NCBI GenBank assembly: GCA_022508245.1
Contig: JAFLVO010000001.1
Location: 124,001 to 188,000, forward strand
Length of the DNA: 64,000 nt
Direction: 5' to 3'
From: Clostridiales bacterium
GTDB taxonomy: Bacteria; Bacillota; Clostridia; Christensenellales; Borkfalkiaceae
This document shows, in pieces, positions 1 through 9,656 of this stretch. Both the position numbers and the translations under genes were made by a program. Each line of letters opens with the position of its first letter. The first letter of the stretch is position 1. The notes under the pieces are model-generated. The model had not been told where the DNA came from. It made no database searches and was given only the letters and a program-made list of their open reading frames with translations.

Positions 1-1839
1 GAGCTGCTTGCGCTTGAAAAAAGCGAGGGCAGAGTGGAATTCGACAGCCCCACAAAGAGAGTCGGCGGCGAGCCCATAAAGGAGTTCAATAAACACACGC
101 ACTTATCAAGGCTGTATTCGCTCGATAAGGCGGTCAGCTACGAGGCGCTCGACGCCTTCTTCAACCGCATTAAAAAGGCTGTTGCCTCTCCTAAATATAC
201 CGTTGAATACAAGTTCGACGGACTTACAATGTGCTTAACCTACGATAGGGGCAAGTTTGTGCGGGCAACCACCCGCGGAAACGGCGTGGACGGAGAGGAC
301 GTAACGGCGCAGTGCCTCACTATAAAGAGCTTTCCGCTCACTATAACTCATCAGGGCTTACTTGAGGTTCAGGGCGAGGCGGTAATAAGATTGAGCGTTC
401 TCGAAGAGTACAACAAGACCGCCAAAGAGCCACTCAAAAATGCGCGCAACGCCGTGGCGGGCGCAATAAGAAACCTCGATCCCAAGGTTACGGCGGAGAG
501 AAAGCCGGAAATCCTCTTTTACAACGTCAATTATATGGCTGATGGCGAACTTGCATCGCAGGAAGCTCATTTTGAATTTTTAAAGGAGCAGGGTTTTAAA
601 GTCTTTCCGTTTTTGAGAGTTTGCAAGGACGGCGACGAGGTTAAAGCGGCAATCGAGGAGATTGAAGTAGAAAGAAAGAAGCTCGATGTTTTAACTGACG
701 GTGCGGTTATAAAACTCAACCAGGCGGACGTGAGGGAGACTCTCGGATATACCGATAAATTCCCCCGCTGGGCTATTGCCTATAAATTCGAGGCGGAGGA
801 GAGCGTTACTACCGTCGAAAAGGTCGAGTGGCAGGTGGGCAGAACGGGAAAGCTTACACCACTTGCAATCGTCAGTCCCGTAGAGCTCGCCGGGGCAACC
901 GTAAGAAAAGCCACACTCAATAACTACGGCGATTTAAAGCGCAAGGACGTAAAGGTGGGCAGTAAGGTTCTTATAAGACGTTCAAACGAGGTTATCCCCG
1001 AAATTCTCGGCGCGGTGGAGCACACCGAGGGCAGTGTTGATATTGCCGAACCCGAAAACTGTCCTTTCTGCGGCAGCGATGTGGTAAAGACTGGCGCGAA
1101 TATTTTCTGTCCGAATAAGTACTGCAGACCGAGAGTTGTGGGAAAGCTTGCGCATTTTGCAAGCAAGGATGCAATGGATATAGAGGGGCTCTCCGAAAAG
1201 ACTGCCGAGCAGATGTATGACACGCTTAACCTTCGGGAGTGTTCGCAAATTTACGGATATACGGGCGAGGATTTTGAAAAGCTTGAAGGCTTCAAGGATA
1301 AGAAAATAAGCAATATTACGGGGGCAATTCAAAAAAGCAAGCAAATTACCCTTGATAGATTTTTGTTTGCGCTCGGCATTGACGGAGTGGGAAAGGTTGC
1401 GGCAAAGGACCTTGCAAATAACTTTGGCAGTGTGGACGGATTAAAAAACGCCACGCGCGATCAGCTTATAGAGCTTGATAATATCGGCGAGATAACCGCA
1501 GACGCAATTTGCGATTGGTTCAAAGACGAAAGTAACTTAAAAGAGTTAGACAATCTTTTGTACCACGGTATTGAGCCTTATTTTAAAGAAAGGGGCGTTA
1601 TTTCGGGCATATTCGTGGGGCAATTCGTTGTTTTGACGGGAACCTTGCAGGAGTTTAAGCGCTCGGAGGCACAGAAAATAATAGAAGAAAACGGAGGCGA
1701 ATGCCAAAGCTCGGTAACAGCTAAAACCACTCTTGTAATTGCAGGAGAGGCCGCCGGCTCCAAGCTTGAAAAGGCTAAAAAGCTGGGAATTAAGATAATT
1801 GACGAAAGCACTTTCAAAGAGATGCTAAACAGGGCTTAA
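1..1839 (+). CDS. ligA: NAD-dependent DNA ligase LigA, 5' end outside the window
   Basis: NAD+-dependent DNA ligase that seals nicks in replication and repair. The frame is open from base 1, so the start lies upstream. 612 residues are visible against roughly 660-670 for the family, so about 50-60 N-terminal residues (domain Ia) are missing. The adenylated lysine is in the KFDG motif (Lys codon 211-213), followed by the OB domain. A four-cysteine zinc finger starts near 1060 (CPFCG ... FCPNKYC), then helix-hairpin-helix repeats. A C-terminal BRCT domain lies at about 1600-1830 (FVVLTGTL ... LVIAGEAAGSK). A hairpin terminator follows at 1936. Family assignment is very secure; only the start is unseen. 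Confidence 0.97.
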   Translation, partial: ELLALEKSEGRVEFDSPTKRVGGEPIKEFNKHTHLSRLYSLDKAVSYEALDAFFNRIKKAVASPKYTVEYKFDGLTMCLTYDRGKFVRATTRGNGVDGEDVTAQCLTIKSFPLTITHQGLLEVQGEAVIRLSVLEEYNKTAKEPLKNARNAVAGAIRNLDPKVTAERKPEILFYNVNYMADGELASQEAHFEFLKEQGFKVFPFLRVCKDGDEVKAAIEEIEVERKKLDVLTDGAVIKLNQADVRETLGYTDKFPRWAIAYKFEAEESVTTVEKVEWQVGRTGKLTPLAIVSPVELAGATVRKATLNNYGDLKRKDVKVGSKVLIRRSNEVIPEILGAVEHTEGSVDIAEPENCPFCGSDVVKTGANIFCPNKYCRPRVVGKLAHFASKDAMDIEGLSEKTAEQMYDTLNLRECSQIYGYTGEDFEKLEGFKDKKISNITGAIQKSKQITLDRFLFALGIDGVGKVAAKDLANNFGSVDGLKNATRDQLIELDNIGEITADAICDWFKDESNLKELDNLLYHGIEPYFKERGVISGIFVGQFVVLTGTLQEFKRSEAQKIIEENGGECQSSVTAKTTLVIAGEAAGSKLEKAKKLGIKIIDESTFKEMLNRA

Positions 1840-1935
1840 CTTTGGCATATATGCGGGGTAATTGAAAAATTGCGGACTTTTTCATAAGAATAATAAAAAG
1901 TGCAAAAAATTGAAAAATTGCTGTTAAATCAGGTA

Positions 1936-1975
1936 TAAAGCGGGCAAAAAATATGTTTGCCCGCTTTACTTTTTT
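1936..1975 (+). terminator. Intrinsic terminator after ligA
   Basis: A 13-bp inverted repeat (arms 1936-1948 and 1956-1968, core AAAGCGGGCAAA) is followed by ACTTTTTT. It ends the ligA transcript. The right arm overlaps the -35 region proposed for the next operon. Confidence 0.85.
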
Positions 1976-1993
1976 AACAATATATGGTATAAT
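1965..1993 (+). promoter_or_regulatory. Promoter of the parE-parC operon
   Basis: TTTACT (1965-1970), 17-bp spacer, TATAAT (1988-1993) with an extended -10 TGG directly upstream. The predicted start of transcription is near 2000, leaving a leader of about 45 nt with an AAAAGGGGAG ribosome site before the ATG at 2045. Confidence 0.7.
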
Positions 1994-2044
1994 ACATTAA
2001 TGTGCTGTTACTATATGTGCTAAAAACAGCTAAAAGGGGAGTAT

Positions 2045-4111
2045 ATGGCTGAAAAAAGTTATAACGCCGACGATTTAAAAATTTTAGAGGGACTTGAAGC
2101 CGTGCGTATAAGACCGGGTATGTATATCGGTTCTACGGGTACGCGCGGACTTCATCATATTCTTTGGGAGATCGTTGATAACGCTATAGATGAGGCGGCA
2201 AACGATTATGCCGACGAGATTACGGTAAAGCTATGGAAGGACGGCTCGGCATCTGTTCGTGATAACGGCAGAGGCATGCCCACGGATGTAAACACCAAGG
2301 TCAAGATGAGCGGCGTTGAAATTATATTTACAAAGCTTCATGCAGGCGGCAAATTCGACAACGAAAATTACGCCTTTTCGGGCGGTTTGCACGGCGTGGG
2401 CGCTTCGGTTACCAATGCCCTTTCGGAGTGGCTTGAAGTCGAAGTCTATCGCGGCAGCGTCTATAAAATGCGCTTCACAAGCACTTACGACAAGGCAAAA
2501 AAGAAGTGGCAATGCGGTATACCCACCGCGCCCCTAAACAATACGGGGGTTAAAACCAAAGAAAAGGGAACCTTTGTGCGGTTTATGCCCGATAAAGAGG
2601 TTTTCGATACCGTTGAGTGGAATTACGACGTTGTTTCAAAGCGGCTTAAAGAGCTTGCATTTTTGAACAAGGGCGTAAAAATTAACCTCATTGACGAGCG
2701 TGACCTCTATGAATACGTGGAAAACGAGTACGGCGAGGGTCAGACGAAGGTTAAAATACCGCCCAGAGAGCCCGTTTCCTACAAATATGACGGCGGACTC
2801 GTCGATTTCGTCAAATATCTTTCCGCGGACGACACCCCGCTCTATTCCGACCCTCTGTATTACAGCGTAATCAAGGATATTCAGTTGAAGGGCTTTCCTG
2901 CGGCTAAAATCAAAATCGAATACGCCTTAGCACATACCAAAAACGACACGGAGAGCCTTTACTCTTTCGTAAACAATATTTCCACAATCGAGGGAGGCTA
3001 TCACGAGACGGGCTTCCACTCGGGGCTACTTAAAACAGTCAACGACTACGCGCGTACGAGCGGCGTACTCAAAGCCAAGGACGCTCCCTTTATTGCGGAC
3101 GACATAAAGGAGGGCTTGAGCGCGGTACTCACAGTCAAAATGGCAAACGTGCAGTTTGAGGGACAGACAAAGACAAAGCTCGGCAATCCAGAGGTGCGCC
3201 TTCCCGTAGAGCAAGCAGTAATTGAAGGGCTTTCAAAGCTTGCAGGCGACAGGAAATTAAAGCCCATATTTGATAAAATTGCTCAAAAGGCAAAATTTGC
3301 CGCCGACGACAGAATTAAACACCGCGCCGAACGCGACGTAGCAAAGGCGGCTTCGGAAAACGACGGGTTGAACCTCGTCGGCAAGCTTGCGGCTTGCAGC
3401 GGCAGAAATCCCGAGCAAAACGAGCTGTTTATAGTCGAGGGCGACAGCGCGGGCGGCACGGCAAAGCAGGCGAGAGTGAGACAGTTCCAGTCAATTCTGC
3501 CCTTGCGCGGTAAGCCCTTGAACGTTCAGAAAAAAACGGCTCTGCAGGCTCTTCAGAACGAGGAGATTAAAACGCTTATCTCGGCAATCGGCGCGGGATT
3601 TAACCGCTCTTTCGATATTGAAAAGTCCAAGTACAAAAAGGTCATAATTTTATCGGATGCCGACCAGGACGGCATGCATATCCGCTGCATACTTTTAACC
3701 TTTTTCTTCAAGTATATGCGCGACCTTGTGAACGCCGGCTGTGTCTATATCGGTATGCCCCCTCTCTATAAGGTCTATAAAAAGGACGTCGTGGAATACG
3801 CCTACGATGACGAAGAGCTCGACGAAAAAATCAAGCTTGTGGGCAGGGGCTATCAGCTTCAAAGATATAAAGGTCTTGGCGAAATGTCCGCCGACCAGCT
3901 TTGGGAGACGACTATGGATCCGCATACAAGAAATCTTATTCAAGTTACCGTGGACGACGCGGCGGCGGCGTCGCAGGTCATTGAAATGCTCATGGGCGAC
4001 AAGGTAGATGGCAGAAAGGAATTCCTTGCCCAAAACGCCAATTTCAACAAGGTGGACGGCTTTATCGAGCGCGTCAAATTCAAGAACGAAAATACGGGGG
4101 ATAGCGACTGA
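2045..4111 (+). CDS. parE: Type IIA topoisomerase ATPase subunit (ParE/GyrB family)
   Basis: ATPase subunit of a type IIA topoisomerase. The N-terminal GHKL domain shows the N box [10 protein letters not shown], the Mg/ATP box DNGRGMP and the GGLHGVGAS lid. A transducer domain follows, then TOPRIM with EGDSAGG (about residue 464) and DADQDG (about 537), then [18 protein letters not shown]. The length of 688 is normal. [13 protein letters not shown] resembles ParE more than GyrB, and the partner gene overlaps its stop codon, so topoisomerase IV is the favoured call; a gyrase-like paralogue cannot be excluded. The TOPRIM motif has Gln and Met where DADVDGAHIR is usual. Confidence 0.9.
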   Translation: MAEKSYNADDLKILEGLEAVRIRPGMYIGSTGTRGLHHILWEIVDNAIDEAANDYADEITVKLWKDGSASVRDNGRGMPTDVNTKVKMSGVEIIFTKLHAGGKFDNENYAFSGGLHGVGASVTNALSEWLEVEVYRGSVYKMRFTSTYDKAKKKWQCGIPTAPLNNTGVKTKEKGTFVRFMPDKEVFDTVEWNYDVVSKRLKELAFLNKGVKINLIDERDLYEYVENEYGEGQTKVKIPPREPVSYKYDGGLVDFVKYLSADDTPLYSDPLYYSVIKDIQLKGFPAAKIKIEYALAHTKNDTESLYSFVNNISTIEGGYHETGFHSGLLKTVNDYARTSGVLKAKDAPFIADDIKEGLSAVLTVKMANVQFEGQTKTKLGNPEVRLPVEQAVIEGLSKLAGDRKLKPIFDKIAQKAKFAADDRIKHRAERDVAKAASENDGLNLVGKLAACSGRNPEQNELFIVEGDSAGGTAKQARVRQFQSILPLRGKPLNVQKKTALQALQNEEIKTLISAIGAGFNRSFDIEKSKYKKVIILSDADQDGMHIRCILLTFFFKYMRDLVNAGCVYIGMPPLYKVYKKDVVEYAYDDEELDEKIKLVGRGYQLQRYKGLGEMSADQLWETTMDPHTRNLIQVTVDDAAAASQVIEMLMGDKVDGRKEFLAQNANFNKVDGFIERVKFKNENTGDSD

Positions 4112-6591
4112 TGGCAAAGAAGAACAGCGGATTTCAAACCTCTATTCCCCAGGGCAATATATTTATAAAGCCCATTGAAGAGGTAATGCCTACTTCAATG
4201 CTCCCGTACGCGGAATTTGTCATTTTGGACAGAGCTCTGCCTAGGGTTGAGGACGGTTTAAAGCCCGTTCAAAGACGAATACTCTATACTATGTATGAAA
4301 TGGGTCTGACGCCCGATAAACCCCACAAAAAGTCGGCAAGAATAGTCGGCGATTGTATGGGTAAGTACCACCCTCACGGCGACACCTCTGTATATGACGC
4401 TATGGTAAGAATGGCGCAGCCTTTCAATATGCGTCAAACCCTTGTAAACGGGCACGGCAATTTTGGCTCTGTGGACGGCGACCCCGCGGCGGCTATGAGG
4501 TACACCGAGGCGAGGCTGGAACCCCTTGCGTTGGAGCTTTTGAACGATTTAGACAAGGAGACCGTTCCCTTTTCGTTCAACTTCGACGACTCGCTGCTGG
4601 AGCCCGATATCCTGCCCGGAAGATTTCCAAATCTCTTGGTAAACGGCGCAAACGGAATTGCGGTGGGACTTGCAACCAATATCCCCACGCACAACCTTGC
4701 GGAGGTTATAGACGGGTGCTGCGAATATATAGATAACCCCCGGATATCCTTGAACGAAATGATGAAAATAATCCCCGGTCCGGATTTTTCGACGGGGGGA
4801 TATATCGTTGCAAAGGAGCTCAAGCAGGCGTACGAAACGGGCAAGGGCAAGATAGTTCTGCGTGCTAAATATTCGGTAGAGCAGGGCGAGCATGGCAAGA
4901 AACTCATAATAATAACCGAGCTTCCCTATCAGACCAACAAAGCCGATCTGCTTCGCAAAATTATGCTTCTCCGTGAGGAGAAAAAGGAGCTTTTGTCGGG
5001 AATTGCGGACATCGTGGACGAGTCTGATAGGCAGGGTATGCGCGCCGTAATCAGCGTAAAACGCGAGGGCGACGTAGACGCGATATTGAACCTTTTATTC
5101 AAATATACCGACTTGGAGTGTTCTTTCGGTATCAATATGGTTGCCATAGCGGGCGGTAAACCGAGGCAGCTTGGGCTACTTGACATTATCCGCTATTATA
5201 CCAACTATCAGCGCACCGTAGTTTTGCGCAGATGTAAATTCGAACTAAAAGAGGCGCTTGCACGCTGTCACATACTCGAAGGACTTATTATAGGCGTTCA
5301 CAATGTTGACGAGGTCGTTAAGATAATCAAGACCTCAGAATCGACCTCCGAAGCCCGCAAGAGGCTTATGGACAGGTTCTCACTGTCCGAAAAGCAGGCG
5401 CAGGCAATTCTCGATTTAAGGCTTGCCCGCCTTGCTAAATTAGAAGTCGGCAAGCTTGAAAACGAGCTTGCAACCTTAAAAAAGCGCATTGAAGAGCTCA
5501 AAAGAATAATCGACAGCAAGGACTTGCAGAACAACATAGTTAAGTCCGAAATGCAGGAAATCAAACGAAAATATAAATGCGAGAGAAAGAGCAAAATAGT
5601 TGCAGACGAAAGCAAAATTTCGGTGCGCCGTTCGGACGTGAGAAGGGTGGTCACCGATTGGACGGTATGCCTTACTGCAAACAATACTCTGAAATTTTTG
5701 GAGCGCGAGGACTTCGAGTCGGTCAAAAAGAGAAAGATTTTGCCCAATGTGGGGCTTTCCGCACTCTACAAACAGACCCGAAACTGCGGGTCGGACGCAA
5801 CCTTGTTCGCGTTTACCAATCTTGGCAACTGCGTAAAAATCAATCTTTGCGACGTAGACCCCTGCGATTTGCGCTTTTCGGGCTTTAAGCTTGAAAGCTT
5901 GGTTGACGGAGTTGAAAAGGGGGAATATCCCGTAAGCATATTCACTTATAAGGGCGTAGGTGCTGGCGATATCTTAATGTTTACCAAGCAGGGTGCAGTA
6001 AAGCGCACGGCGTGGAGCGAGTTCGAGGGTGGCAAAAAGGTGCTTCAGGCATTTAAATTGAAACCGGGGGACGAGCTCTTCTGCGTTGAAGATTTCGACG
6101 AGGACGACTATTCCACTATGCTGTTCGTCACTAAAAACGCTATGTGCCTGAACGCTTCCAAGGACGACGTACCCACTCAAGGCAGAGTTGCAAGCGGCGT
6201 AAAGGGCATAACACTCGGCGGAGATGACGAACTCGTGTTTGCAACCCAGCAAAACGGCGAGGGTGAAATTATAGTAGTAACTTCTACGGGCGGGTTCAAA
6301 CGCGTAATCGCCTCCCTGTTTGAAATTCACGGCAGAGGCTCAAAGGGTATAATGATTGCCGATATCAAGGGCAAGGGCGAAATAATTTTCTCCGACTACG
6401 TAACAATTCCCTATTCGCTTGCCGTATGGCAGGAGGACAAGACCATTGCCGAAATCAATACCGAGGACGTTCCTATAGAGAGCAGGGTGTTCAAAGGCAA
6501 GCCCATAAAGGGCATAAACGGTGTTAAAAAAGTTGTTGCGCTGAAACACAAGTCCGATTTTTCGGGCGGCGGAGTTCAAATAAAATTTTAA
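4111..6591 (+). CDS. parC: Type IIA topoisomerase DNA-cleaving subunit (ParC/GyrA family)
   Basis: Breakage-reunion subunit partnering the upstream gene; its ATG overlaps that stop codon by one base (TGATG), so translation is probably coupled. The catalytic tyrosine is Tyr131 in [10 protein letters not shown]. The quinolone-determining region reads [10 protein letters not shown], with Thr92 and Asp96 at the positions of E. coli GyrA Ser83 and Asp87. The coiled-coil and tower region is near residues 400-490 and a beta-pinwheel C-terminal domain follows. I see no GyrA box (QRRGGKG), which supports a decatenating topoisomerase IV role. 826 residues is within the family range. Confidence 0.9.
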   Translation: MAKKNSGFQTSIPQGNIFIKPIEEVMPTSMLPYAEFVILDRALPRVEDGLKPVQRRILYTMYEMGLTPDKPHKKSARIVGDCMGKYHPHGDTSVYDAMVRMAQPFNMRQTLVNGHGNFGSVDGDPAAAMRYTEARLEPLALELLNDLDKETVPFSFNFDDSLLEPDILPGRFPNLLVNGANGIAVGLATNIPTHNLAEVIDGCCEYIDNPRISLNEMMKIIPGPDFSTGGYIVAKELKQAYETGKGKIVLRAKYSVEQGEHGKKLIIITELPYQTNKADLLRKIMLLREEKKELLSGIADIVDESDRQGMRAVISVKREGDVDAILNLLFKYTDLECSFGINMVAIAGGKPRQLGLLDIIRYYTNYQRTVVLRRCKFELKEALARCHILEGLIIGVHNVDEVVKIIKTSESTSEARKRLMDRFSLSEKQAQAILDLRLARLAKLEVGKLENELATLKKRIEELKRIIDSKDLQNNIVKSEMQEIKRKYKCERKSKIVADESKISVRRSDVRRVVTDWTVCLTANNTLKFLEREDFESVKKRKILPNVGLSALYKQTRNCGSDATLFAFTNLGNCVKINLCDVDPCDLRFSGFKLESLVDGVEKGEYPVSIFTYKGVGAGDILMFTKQGAVKRTAWSEFEGGKKVLQAFKLKPGDELFCVEDFDEDDYSTMLFVTKNAMCLNASKDDVPTQGRVASGVKGITLGGDDELVFATQQNGEGEIIVVTSTGGFKRVIASLFEIHGRGSKGIMIADIKGKGEIIFSDYVTIPYSLAVWQEDKTIAEINTEDVPIESRVFKGKPIKGINGVKKVVALKHKSDFSGGGVQIKF

Positions 6592-6601
6592 GAGGTGAAT
6601 T

Positions 6602-7561
6602 ATGAAAACGATTAAAGAAGATCTGAAAGAGCACAGGGAAGAGGTAAAAAAGAAGGTAAAGGGTTTGGGACCCGTTGCAATTACTATTCTTGTATTGCTG
6701 CTCGCAGTTTTAGTGTGTTCGTACGTGTTCTATGATTACATTTTCAGCGACACGAGTATATTTAAAAAAGATTACGGTTCCGACTTCTTAAACGGATTAA
6801 TCGGGGCAGTGCCTAAGATTATTCAAAGTATTCAAATAATTTCGTTTGTGTATATTATCGTTTTCTTTTTAATCTTATTTATTTCCCACATCTTTAATAA
6901 GACGCAGAGAAGTATAACGGTTTCGCGCCTTGTGTGCAATTTAATCAAGTGGATAGCCGCTATTTTCTGTGTAATGGCAGTGCTCTATGTCTGGGGCGCA
7001 GACATAACTGCTCTTATAACGGGCGCGGGAGTTTTAACTCTCGTCGTAGGTCTCGGTATGCAGAGCCTTATTGCGGATATCGTTGCCGGACTCTTCATTG
7101 TGTTTGAAAACGAGTTCAACGTCGGCGATATCATAACCATTGACGACTTCCGCGGCGAGGTTATCGAAATGGGTATCCGCACTACAAAATTAAAGGCGCT
7201 CGGCAATATCAAAATTTTCAATAACAGCGATATAAAGGGAGTTTTGAACCAAACGGTAGAGTACTCTACGGCTAAATCGCTCATAGATATCGAATACGGC
7301 GCAAATCTTCCCAAGGTTGAAAAGATAATCAAAGCCAAGCTTCCCGAGCTCAAAGTGGAGGGAGCGGTAGAACCCATATCCTATGACGGTGTAAACGCAC
7401 TCGGCGCCTCGGGCGTTACGTTGCAGTTTACGACGAAGTGCTACGAGGGGGATATCTACTCGGTACAGAGAAAGCTCAACGCCGCCCTCAAAAATATGTT
7501 CGACGAAAACGACATAGGCATACCTTTCAACCAAATCGTCGTCCACACCGCAAAAGACTGA
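6602..7561 (+). CDS. mscS: Small-conductance mechanosensitive channel, MscS family
   Basis: Tension-gated membrane channel that releases solutes on hypo-osmotic shock. 319 residues, with hydrophobic segments at about 22-47, 75-98 and 110-130. These are followed by the Gly/Ala-rich pore helix (GAGVLTLVVGLGMQSLIADIVAG) and the characteristic cytosolic beta domain start FVFENEFNVGDII. The ORF ends in a typical C-terminal mixed domain. AGAGGTG precedes the ATG by a few bases and the gene follows parC by 10 nt, so it is probably the last gene of that operon; a terminator follows at 7578. Confidence 0.92.
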   Translation: MKTIKEDLKEHREEVKKKVKGLGPVAITILVLLLAVLVCSYVFYDYIFSDTSIFKKDYGSDFLNGLIGAVPKIIQSIQIISFVYIIVFFLILFISHIFNKTQRSITVSRLVCNLIKWIAAIFCVMAVLYVWGADITALITGAGVLTLVVGLGMQSLIADIVAGLFIVFENEFNVGDIITIDDFRGEVIEMGIRTTKLKALGNIKIFNNSDIKGVLNQTVEYSTAKSLIDIEYGANLPKVEKIIKAKLPELKVEGAVEPISYDGVNALGASGVTLQFTTKCYEGDIYSVQRKLNAALKNMFDENDIGIPFNQIVVHTAKD

Positions 7562-7577
7562 TTGTTTTTAAACTTTT

Positions 7578-7615
7578 CAAGGGCAATGGGAAATGTCCCC
7601 GTTGCCCTTGTTTTT
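7578..7615 (+). terminator. Intrinsic terminator after the topoisomerase/mscS operon
   Basis: A 13-bp stem with one G-T pair (7578-7590 with 7598-7610, core CAAGGGCAA/TTGCCCTTG) is followed by TTTTT. Confidence 0.85.
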
Positions 7616-7679
7616 CAGTTAATTATGTGCTAAAATGTATTATATGTTAAGTTATTAAGAAATTTATGGGGAGGAAGAT

Positions 7680-7973
7680 ATGCTTACTTCGCTATTGGGA
7701 ACGACATTCATAGAATTTTTGCAAAACGAGTGGCTGGGGCTTGTTGCCTCGGCAATAGTTTTGATTTCCTTTTTAACGAGCAACCAAATTAAAACCCGCA
7801 TTATCAATATGGTGGGTTGTATTGCTTTCGTCATATACGGCTTACTGCTCCCGGCATATTCTACGGCGTTTATGAATTTTGCGCTTGTCGTCGTCCATAT
7901 AGTATTCATTACCAAGCACTTTATTAAGCGCCGTAAGGAAAAGAACTCTGAGCATAAAGAAAATAACGGCTGA
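7680..7973 (+). CDS. Small integral membrane protein, YgjV-like
   Basis: 97-residue membrane protein with three hydrophobic stretches (about 17-33, 41-58 and 62-80) and a Lys/Arg/Glu-rich tail. The pattern ASAIVLISFLTSNQIKTRIINMVGC resembles the YgjV inner-membrane family, whose role is unknown. GGGGAGGAAGAT precedes the ATG, a strong ribosome site. The gene stands alone between a terminator and the next accessory gene. Family resemblance is from memory of the pattern and is only moderately certain. Confidence 0.65.
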   Translation: MLTSLLGTTFIEFLQNEWLGLVASAIVLISFLTSNQIKTRIINMVGCIAFVIYGLLLPAYSTAFMNFALVVVHIVFITKHFIKRRKEKNSEHKENNG

Positions 7974-8008
7974 ACCCTGCAATATGCTTGTCGTTGCATA
8001 GTTAAACG

Positions 8009-8024
8009 GTAATTTAGCGGAGAA
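8009..8024 (+). promoter_or_regulatory. Leader motif shared with two other accessory genes
   Basis: GTAATTTAGCGGAGAA lies five bases before the ATG at 8030 and contains the ribosome site. Copies with one difference precede the genes at 12721 and 16739 on the other strand. The meaning is unknown. Confidence 0.5.
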
Positions 8025-8029
8025 TATTT

Positions 8030-8746
8030 ATGAAAATAACAGTAATAAACGGCACTGAAAAACGAGGCGTTACATATCGTTTAAAAGAGATTTTTTTACA
8101 GAATTTTCAAGACGCAGAAATAACTGAATTTTGCTTGCCGAAAGACTGTCCGTCTTTTTGTGCGGGATGTACGAGTTGTTTTTTAAAAGGAGAAAATAAC
8201 TGCAAAGATTTTAACTACGTAAATGCGATCGAAAAATCACTTATTGAAGCTGATTTAATCGTTATGACTTCACCCGCATACGTTATGCACGCTACGGGCG
8301 CTATGAAAGCATTGTTGGATCACTTGGCTTATCGTTGGATGCCCCACAGACCTGCGCCCGAAATGTTTGGAAAACGAGCCGTAATAATTACGCAATGCCT
8401 TGGCGCCGGTGCAAAGTCAACAGCAAAGGATATAAAACACAGTTTGTCCTGGTGGGGAATATCAAAAATAGGCATCTTCAGCGGTGCGCTTATGAGCGAT
8501 ATCGTATGGGATAAGCTTTCTGTAAAGAAACGGAAAAAGCTCACTGAAAATATTAACAGGCTGTCTTGTAAATTTGCTAAAATCAATTATGCAAAGCCCG
8601 CTCATACGAAACTTATAACCAAAATAAAGTTTAAGCTTTGTCGTCTGATACAAAAGCGAGTGCGTAAAAGCGGTGTTGCAGGTCTTGACTATGAGTATTG
8701 GTACAATAACGGCTGGCTTGGTAAAAGTCGTCCGTGGAAACGATGA
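8030..8746 (+). CDS. NADPH-dependent FMN reductase / flavodoxin-fold oxidoreductase
   Basis: 238-residue flavoprotein of the NADPH-dependent FMN reductase type. The N-terminal beta strand and loop MKITVINGTEKRGVTYRL is the phosphate-binding start of a flavodoxin fold. CPSFCAGCTSCF is the cysteine-rich segment common in this family, and MTSPAYVMHATGAMKALLDHL is the FMN-contacting region. The C-terminal about 60 residues are basic. The physiological substrate cannot be told. Its stop overlaps the start of a decayed alkyltransferase-like remnant (ATGA at 8743-8746). Base composition is more AT-rich than the topoisomerase operon, fitting an acquired gene. Confidence 0.8.
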   Translation: MKITVINGTEKRGVTYRLKEIFLQNFQDAEITEFCLPKDCPSFCAGCTSCFLKGENNCKDFNYVNAIEKSLIEADLIVMTSPAYVMHATGAMKALLDHLAYRWMPHRPAPEMFGKRAVIITQCLGAGAKSTAKDIKHSLSWWGISKIGIFSGALMSDIVWDKLSVKKRKKLTENINRLSCKFAKINYAKPAHTKLITKIKFKLCRLIQKRVRKSGVAGLDYEYWYNNGWLGKSRPWKR

Positions 8747-8979
8747 CGGCGGGAATATTTGTAAACATCGTTGCGTGGGCAAGCTATCAAAGAGATGAGG
8801 ATATTACACTCTATTGGAGAACATTAAAGGCAGACGGCGAGTTAAATGCGAAATACCCTGAGGCAATCGAATTGCAAAAAAGACTGCTTGAAGAAGATGG
8901 ACATACGGTTGTTTCAAATGGTACGAAAAATATAAAATACTACGTCAAGGATTTTGAAATAAGTTTGATAGATTTATAA
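8743..8979 (+). pseudogene. C-terminal remnant of an alkyltransferase-like (MGMT family) protein
   Basis: The 78 residues from the ATG at 8743 (MTAGIFVNIVAWA ... DITLYWRTLKADGELNAKYP ... LLEEDGHTVV ... YYVKDFE) look like the distal half of clostridial MGMT-family proteins. In those, a CPMTTGIFAW segment is preceded by a long N-terminal half with the winged-helix part. That half is absent here; the preceding frame belongs to the flavoprotein. It could still be translated through the ATGA overlap, but as a fragment it should lack alkyltransferase function. The identification rests on remembered family patterns. Confidence 0.55.
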
Positions 8980-9048
8980 TTTACACGATAAACAGTAATG
9001 TAATAAACAACTTTTAGGACAAATCTGTACAATTGGAAGGTACAATAT

Positions 9049-9564
9049 ATGGATTATAGAATTGAACACAAGGAGCGTCAGAAGTTTCTTGCGTTTGTGA
9101 GAACATTTCCCAACGAAATCAGTAGTGACTACATTAATCACAGCATTCCCGATTTTTGGACGGAATGTTCTGAAAGAAATCTGATTGCGCCTATGCAGGC
9201 AATTCTGCGTGAGGGGAAAAGGGATTTATACGGTTTATGTAGCTCGCTCAAGGATAGCAAAACGCATTTCAATTACGGAATCGGTATTCTGATAGACGAG
9301 GATACCGACCAAACGGAATTGACTCGTATGATTAAGAACGGATATTCAATATGGGAAACAGAGCCCATGGATTATGCCGTATTTAAGTGCTTTGGCTCTG
9401 ACAGTAACTGTTTAGGTGAAACTTGGAGTAAGTTTTTCAATGAATTTATTCCACAGACGGGTTATATGCATACGGATGATACAGACTATGAAATTTATTT
9501 TGAAAACGGAGAAAAGGGTCTGTTTTGCGAGCTGTGGGTCCCGTTAAGAAGAATTAAGCAATAA
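9049..9564 (+). CDS. GyrI-like / effector-binding domain protein
   Basis: 171 residues that resemble a stand-alone GyrI-like small-molecule-binding domain, as found in GyrI and at the C-terminus of AraC- or MerR-type regulators. An opening YRIEHKERQKFLAF strand leads to IPDFWTEC, GIGILIDED and a closing YEIYFENG ... CELWVPL strand. No helix-turn-helix is present, so it is not itself a DNA-binding regulator. It may bind a ligand or toxin, or be the leftover half of a regulator. The ribosome site is TGGAAGGT. A bidirectional terminator follows at 9594. Confidence 0.7.
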   Translation: MDYRIEHKERQKFLAFVRTFPNEISSDYINHSIPDFWTECSERNLIAPMQAILREGKRDLYGLCSSLKDSKTHFNYGIGILIDEDTDQTELTRMIKNGYSIWETEPMDYAVFKCFGSDSNCLGETWSKFFNEFIPQTGYMHTDDTDYEIYFENGEKGLFCELWVPLRRIKQ

Positions 9565-9593
9565 TAGATAAATTTCAATTTAGTAATAAAAAA

Positions 9594-9618
9594 CCGCCCG
9601 CGACGATGTCGCGGGCGG
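9594..9618. terminator. Bidirectional terminator between convergent genes
   Basis: A perfect 11-bp stem (CCGCCCGCGAC, 9594-9604, with 9608-9618) and a 3-nt loop, with A-rich sequence on the left and T-rich on the right. It serves the plus gene ending at 9564 and the minus flotillin operon. Confidence 0.9.
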
Positions 9619-9656
9619 TCTATTTTAGTTTTTATTTGCCGTAGCGGAGGCGGGAA

